A stretch of DNA of 29,219 bases. Source: an uncultured Mucispirillum sp. Lineage in GTDB: Bacteria > Chrysiogenota > Deferribacteres > Deferribacterales > Mucispirillaceae. This document shows positions 25,496 through 29,219 of this stretch, in pieces. The stretch lies in contig CAJUJZ010000012.1 in the NCBI GenBank assembly GCA_910586745.1, positions 1-29,219 of the forward strand. The letters run 5' to 3'. Below the pieces are notes generated by a model. It had not been told where the DNA came from and did not search any database. It saw only the letters and a list, made by a program, of their open reading frames with translations. The position numbers and the translations under genes are program-made. The first letter of the stretch is position 1. Every line of letters starts with the position of its first letter.

Positions 25496-27466
25496 TTAAT
25501 TAGCTTTAAGGATATTTTGAGCCTGTTGAATATAAACTAATGCTTCGCTAACTATTTTGTTAGAATAAGCTGGTCCATGAACCCCCCAGGAGCCGTCTTT
25601 TTCAAGTTTGCTTACAATTTCCTGAGCCTGTTTAGTAAGCAGTATAATTTCTGCTTTTTTCTCAACTGGTAATAATGTGTTATCAGCTAAACCTCTATCA
25701 ATTGCTTTAATGCCTGCTTTGATTTTGTCATAGCCATCTTTTACAGGCTGCTGCCATTTCATTACATCATTATATACCTGCTCTTGATTATAGTATTTAA
25801 GTTTATCAGGCAGTGTAGTTTGAACTGGGCTGTGACATCCGCTTGCACCAGGTCCAACGAGGTTTACATCACTAAAACTTGTTCTACCGCATGCCCACAT
25901 TAAATCTACAAAGAAGTGACCTTTTTCATCTCTTGCAATAGTCCAGCCTTTAACATTTGATTTTCTTGGCTCTCCCTCAGGTGGGTTTAATGTTTTAGCT
26001 GTTTTATCTACTTTTATATTCCAAATGTGTGATGCACGAACATTATCAGCAAGTGCATGGTCTGGGAACTGAACAGCACCAAAGTTTTCACAGCTCATCA
26101 TATTAGGCATATGACATGCTGTGCATCTATCTTCTGCATGTATTCCACCCGGTTTAAAGAATTCTTTTTGTGTTTCGTGACAGTCTGCACATTCTTTTTT
26201 AAGACCAGTTAAAGTATATTCATCTTTCCAGTCATTTTTAGTAACCATGTGTGGGTCATGACATGTATTACATCTCATACCTTTGTCATAGTGAGCAGAA
26301 TTGTAAAGCTGAGCACCTTCTGTTCCACATGATGGGCAGGAAGATTTAAAGTAGCTGTTAAATACTTTAGTTGGATTAGCTTTGGCATCTGCCTCATTAT
26401 AAGAAAAACGCTGGTGACATCTTTCACAGTTTGAAGGCATACCTGCACCTCTTGCTCCATATAAGTGGGCACCTGCACCGTGACATTCTTCGCATGAGAT
26501 ACCTTTACTTATAGTATGTTTGCGTAATTCTTCTCTATTACCAAGTGCATTGTAAAATTCATCAATGCTTTTGAAATCAAATTTATAAGTATGGCAAACT
26601 TCACAGTATGCAGAACCCGGCTGAAAGTTAAATAGTTTTTTATTTTTCGCAGAATAAGAGTTTGTCCCCCATACATCAGAGCCGCTGTCTCCAAAATCTT
26701 TCATTTCAGTAGGAAATTCTGGAATAAAAGCATTAATTTTTTTAGCCATTTCTGGTGTGAGATGTTCTGACCAAAGTCTTGAAAACTGGTTACCACCTGC
26801 AACTATTTTACTTTTATTATCCCCTAGTCTGCCGCCTTCTACATGGTATGTTCCCCTGACAACCCATTTATCAAGAAAGCCGTATTTAGTTCTAGGTGTA
26901 CCAAGAACGAATAATACATCTTCTGGATATATACCCATTGGAAGAATAGATGATTCTGTGCCATACATTTTTCTTTTTGGGTCACCGTCCACTTCATCAA
27001 GTTCTTCTGGAAATCTTACAACTTTTGCATGTCTTGACCTTTTCCACTGTTCATACTGGGCAGGGTGACATTCTGCACATTTTTCTGGTCCTACAAATTT
27101 GTTAGGGTAGTCTAATGTTGTTTCATATCCAAGTCTGTAAGTAACTGCTGTATATTCAACATTATTTCTTTTTGCAACAGCAGGACCGCCGTTAATTCTG
27201 GAAAATTCTTCCAGCCTGTCGCTTAAGTTAACAGTACCTACTAAGCGCCCTTCTTTTTCATATTGAAAAATAGGGTGTTTTTTCTTTAATACATCAAACA
27301 GTGTTTTTTCCTGTTCAATATATTCACCTAATGTTCTAGGTTTTTGAAAATCCTGTTCCTGTGCTTTTGCTGGAATAGTCAGAAAACAGAATAACAGACA
27401 CATAACTAATGCAATAAGAGTATGAATCTTTGTGTCTAATAGATTTGCAATGAACTCCTTATTCAT
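25496..27466 (-). CDS. mccA: Octahaem cytochrome c, MccA/SirA-type sulfite reductase
   Basis: A signal peptide ends near residue 35 (IPAKA). Seven CxxCH motifs start at residues 130, 288, 325, 347, 399, 426 and 448. An eighth haem site is predicted at Cys526-X17-Cys544-His545. A long CXnCH with n about 15-17 is the hallmark of MccA of Wolinella and SirA of Shewanella, periplasmic enzymes reducing sulfite to sulfide at a haem-copper centre. No CxxCK is present, which argues against NrfA nitrite reductase. Additional cysteines at 377 and 380 (CPSCG, lacking His) and 459 could help bind copper. The ribosome site GGGGAGG is very strong. Downstream genes could provide electron input, copper and haem attachment. 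Octahaem relatives of the HAO/ONR type are the alternative. Confidence 0.82.
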   Translation of the reverse strand: MNKEFIANLLDTKIHTLIALVMCLLFCFLTIPAKAQEQDFQKPRTLGEYIEQEKTLFDVLKKKHPIFQYEKEGRLVGTVNLSDRLEEFSRINGGPAVAKRNNVEYTAVTYRLGYETTLDYPNKFVGPEKCAECHPAQYEQWKRSRHAKVVRFPEELDEVDGDPKRKMYGTESSILPMGIYPEDVLFVLGTPRTKYGFLDKWVVRGTYHVEGGRLGDNKSKIVAGGNQFSRLWSEHLTPEMAKKINAFIPEFPTEMKDFGDSGSDVWGTNSYSAKNKKLFNFQPGSAYCEVCHTYKFDFKSIDEFYNALGNREELRKHTISKGISCEECHGAGAHLYGARGAGMPSNCERCHQRFSYNEADAKANPTKVFNSYFKSSCPSCGTEGAQLYNSAHYDKGMRCNTCHDPHMVTKNDWKDEYTLTGLKKECADCHETQKEFFKPGGIHAEDRCTACHMPNMMSCENFGAVQFPDHALADNVRASHIWNIKVDKTAKTLNPPEGEPRKSNVKGWTIARDEKGHFFVDLMWACGRTSFSDVNLVGPGASGCHSPVQTTLPDKLKYYNQEQVYNDVMKWQQPVKDGYDKIKAGIKAIDRGLADNTLLPVEKKAEIILLTKQAQEIVSKLEKDGSWGVHGPAYSNKIVSEALVYIQQAQNILKAN

Positions 27467-27555
27467 GTAAACCTCCCCTGTTTTTTAGAATAATGGCAAA
27501 AATAAGAATTGTTTCACGATTAATATAATTATCATTAAATCTATATCATAGTTTT

Positions 27556-27585
27556 AGTATATAGATTAAAATGTTAAGTTGTCAA
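27556..27585 (-). promoter_or_regulatory. Predicted promoter and dyad upstream of the octahaem gene
   Basis: On the minus strand a perfect TTGACA (27585-27580) is followed after 18 bases by TATACT (27561-27556), or after 16 by TATATA. A 9-bp inverted repeat AATCTATAT / ATATAGATT (27538-27546 and 27559-27567), centres 21 bases apart, overlaps the -10 region and could be an operator. The leader is about 85 bases. No FNR-type TTGATNNNNATCAA is seen. The rest of 27467-27765 is AT-rich with nothing else recognisable. Confidence 0.55.
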
Positions 27586-27765
27586 TTAATTTGTTTTTAT
27601 ATTATTTAAAACAGACTATACACAATAATTACATATTTAAGATTTTAATATTATTATACATATATACATAAAAATATTAGGCAAAATAAATATAATTAGT
27701 TTATATTTAGTTTATAAATTGATTTTTGATTAGTTATTGTCTAGGTATTAGCATATAACATAGTG

Positions 27766-28533
27766 TTAGACAAAAGGGCTAATGATTTGTTTTTTTCTTT
27801 CTATTTCTCTTATTAAAGCATTTTTTGAATTCAAATCAAGTGTATTGTTTATCTTTCTATACAATTTCTCTAAAATTTCATACCTGATATATTCTATATG
27901 GCAGATTCCCGCACTTAAGCTGTTTTCTTCAACAGCTCGTTTTATAATAAGTTTTTTTTCTAAGTATCCTATCTTATATTTTAAGGCAAACCTTAAAGAT
28001 ATTTCATAATCTTCACATACTTTTAAATCTTCATTAAAATATCCTGACTTATCAAATACTGATTTATGGACTATCAATGAAGATGGGCTTATCCTGCATT
28101 TATCAAGTATTTTATCAAAAATATATCCGCCATACCGTTTGTTGCTTTTTCCCTGATTTACCCAACTGTCTTTTCTATACCAAAATTCATCAGTATGACT
28201 TATCAGCAAATTATTTTCATCCATATAGTTTATCTGACATTCAAGTTTTTTAGGAAGAAACAAGTCATCTGAATCTAAAAATGCAATATATTCACCACAT
28301 GCTGCCTTTATGCCAGTATTCCTTGCAAAACTGACACCTTCATTTTTATTTAATTTTATTAAGCGGATATGATGCATATAGTTTTTAAGATATGATGCTG
28401 TATCAAAAGATGAGCCGTCATCAATAACAATTATCTCTGACGGCTTAATTGACTGTATTAATACACTTTCTACTGCATCTCTAATTGAAAAAGTCCTGTT
28501 ATATACAGGAATAATAACAGATACAGTATTCAT
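27766..28533 (-). CDS. Glycosyltransferase family 2
   Basis: A GT-A fold transferase: the N terminus VSVIIPVYNRTFSIRDAVES, the nucleotide-binding IVIDDGSSFDT near residue 36, and the metal-binding FLDSDDLF near residue 90 are all diagnostic of GT2. A conserved acceptor-side region contains CEDYEISLRFALKYKIGYL. The 255-residue length corresponds to the catalytic domain without membrane segments, so the enzyme acts in the cytoplasm or at the inner membrane face, most likely on a surface glycan. It starts 6 bases after the Lrp-type regulator, so the two are probably co-transcribed. Donor and acceptor sugars are unknown. Confidence 0.92.
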   Translation of the reverse strand: MNTVSVIIPVYNRTFSIRDAVESVLIQSIKPSEIIVIDDGSSFDTASYLKNYMHHIRLIKLNKNEGVSFARNTGIKAACGEYIAFLDSDDLFLPKKLECQINYMDENNLLISHTDEFWYRKDSWVNQGKSNKRYGGYIFDKILDKCRISPSSLIVHKSVFDKSGYFNEDLKVCEDYEISLRFALKYKIGYLEKKLIIKRAVEENSLSAGICHIEYIRYEILEKLYRKINNTLDLNSKNALIREIERKKQIISPFV

Positions 28534-28539
28534 AGCTTT

Positions 28540-28989
28540 TTATATTTTATGAACTCTGTTGACTAAGTTTGAAAAAACTAAGATTGTATTTGTATTTGCA
28601 ACTCCCGGAAGCTCTCTTAATTTTCTAATAATACCTGCTAATGTATTAGTATTTTTGGTAATTACTTTTAAAAGAAGTGTAAAATCACCAGTTACATGGT
28701 AGCATTCTACTATATCTTCATCAACATTTCTAAAAATATTCTCAAAATCATCAATATACACAGGGTTATCCATAACTACACCAACAAAAGCAACCATATC
28801 AAAACCCATTTTGCGATAGTCTACTCTTGCTGTATAGTCATAAATTATACCGTCACTTTCCATTTTCTTTATTCTGTCAATAACGGAAGGGGGTTTCATA
28901 CCAACTTCTTTGGCAATATCAGTATATGATATTCTGCCGTTTTCTATAAGCATATTTAATATTTGTACATCTATAGAATCAAGAGTCAT
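28540..28989 (-). CDS. Lrp/AsnC family transcriptional regulator
   Basis: The N-terminal winged helix-turn-helix is typical (LDSIDVQILNMLIENGRISY, DIAKEVGMKPPSVIDRIKKM, GIIYDYTARVDYRKMG) and the C-terminal half is the ligand-sensing RAM domain (AFVGVVMDNP, VECYHVTGDFTLLLKV, LPGVANTNTILV). These proteins usually sense amino acids and often control their own gene. The length of 149 residues is standard. GAGGTGA precedes the ATG. It has its own promoter and is followed directly by a GT2 gene. Confidence 0.95.
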   Translation of the reverse strand: MTLDSIDVQILNMLIENGRISYTDIAKEVGMKPPSVIDRIKKMESDGIIYDYTARVDYRKMGFDMVAFVGVVMDNPVYIDDFENIFRNVDEDIVECYHVTGDFTLLLKVITKNTNTLAGIIRKLRELPGVANTNTILVFSNLVNRVHKI

Positions 28990-29020
28990 ATTTCACCTCA
29001 CTTTTCAAATGATTTATATA

Positions 29021-29049
29021 TATATAAACCAAATTATTTTATATTTCAA
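29021..29049 (-). promoter_or_regulatory. Predicted promoter for the Lrp-type gene
   Basis: On the minus strand TTGAAA (29049-29044) is followed after 17 bases by TATATA (29026-29021), about 32 bases before the ATG. Confidence 0.5.
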
Positions 29050-29102
29050 GTAAATAGTTAATTTTTTTTGTAAAATCTTATGTTTTTCCATAAAAAATAA
29101 TC

Positions 29103-29172
29103 TTGTATACAATTTTTTTTCACTTTTGTATTCTTTCAGACTTTATATATAAAAATTGTGGGGTATACAATT
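29103..29172. promoter_or_regulatory. Paired GTATACAATT sites, possible operators
   Basis: TTGTATACAATT (29103-29114) contains a perfect 10-base palindrome. GTATACAATT recurs at 29163-29172, 58 bases away, within the wider dyad AATTGT-N7-ACAATT (29154-29172). They lie upstream of the Lrp promoter and may be binding sites for it or for a divergent gene beyond the window. Confidence 0.35.
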
Positions 29173-29219
29173 ATAATTCTTGATTTTAATTAAGAAAAAT
29201 ATTATCAATATAATTTGCG

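Noticed and set aside
25496..27466. Cytochrome c nitrite reductase NrfA for the multihaem gene
   Set aside because: There is no CxxCK motif and the haem count (seven CxxCH plus CX17CH) is too high for pentahaem NrfA.
27510..27525. TGTTTCACGATTAATA, resembling a parS site (TGTTTCACGTGAAACA)
   Set aside because: Only the first nine bases match in a row (12 of 16 overall), and it lies 20 kb from parAB in a promoter leader; chance or decay is likely.
27737..27773. TTGTCTA / TAGACAA inverted repeat at the end of the GT2 gene
   Set aside because: Seven-base stem with a 23-base loop and no T run; too weak to call a terminator.

Overview
The window is an AT-rich stretch of a Gram-negative chromosome. 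Secreted and lipoprotein genes, System II (CcsBA) cytochrome c maturation, two multihaem cytochromes, a PglB-type oligosaccharyltransferase and an RgpF/GT10/GT2 surface-sugar gene set suggest an anaerobic or microaerophilic, respiring, probably host-associated bacterium. Deferribacterota (Mucispirillum-like) is my best guess; Campylobacterota-like relatives cannot be excluded from sequence alone.

Layout. Positions 1-1384 (+) hold the end of a GT10 fucosyltransferase, apparently frameshifted at an A-rich tract, and an SDR epimerase. A bidirectional hairpin follows. From 8848 down to 1402 (-) lie a membrane diguanylate cyclase and a long co-directional run: parA, parB, bactofilin, tpiA, secG, a peptide-type solute-binding lipoprotein and an RgpF-family protein. 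From 9026 to 16569 (+) come pepA, pglB (overlapping pepA), a secreted three-repeat ASH-like protein, rplU-rpmA with its own promoter and terminator, obgE, a DUF721/DciA-like gene and def. Positions 16570-18288 hold no intact gene but contain relics of two insertion sequences: an internally deleted IS3-family (IS150-like) element and a decayed IS200/IS605-family element that keeps both end hairpins.

The most interesting block is 27466 down to 18289 (-). The first gene encodes an octahaem cytochrome c with seven CxxCH motifs plus a CX17CH motif, the signature of the MccA/SirA copper-haem sulfite reductases. Next is a 696-residue protein that fuses a rhodanese-like domain lacking the catalytic Cys, six c-haem motifs and a cytochrome b-type membrane domain; I infer it is the quinol-oxidising partner. 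After a terminator come a PCu(A)C copper chaperone with a perfect HX10MX21HXM motif, a small anchored Cys/Met protein, a SCO1 copper chaperone, a CxxC thioredoxin-like lipoprotein and a fused CcsBA haem synthetase. Together these could supply everything needed to build a haem- and copper-containing sulfite reductase, with an electron-input module unlike the iron-sulfur/NrfD pair known from Wolinella. The assignment to sulfite respiration is inference from motifs and gene order.

The right end (28989 to 27766, -) carries an Lrp/AsnC regulator followed immediately by a GT2 glycosyltransferase. I see no tRNA, rRNA or CRISPR array.
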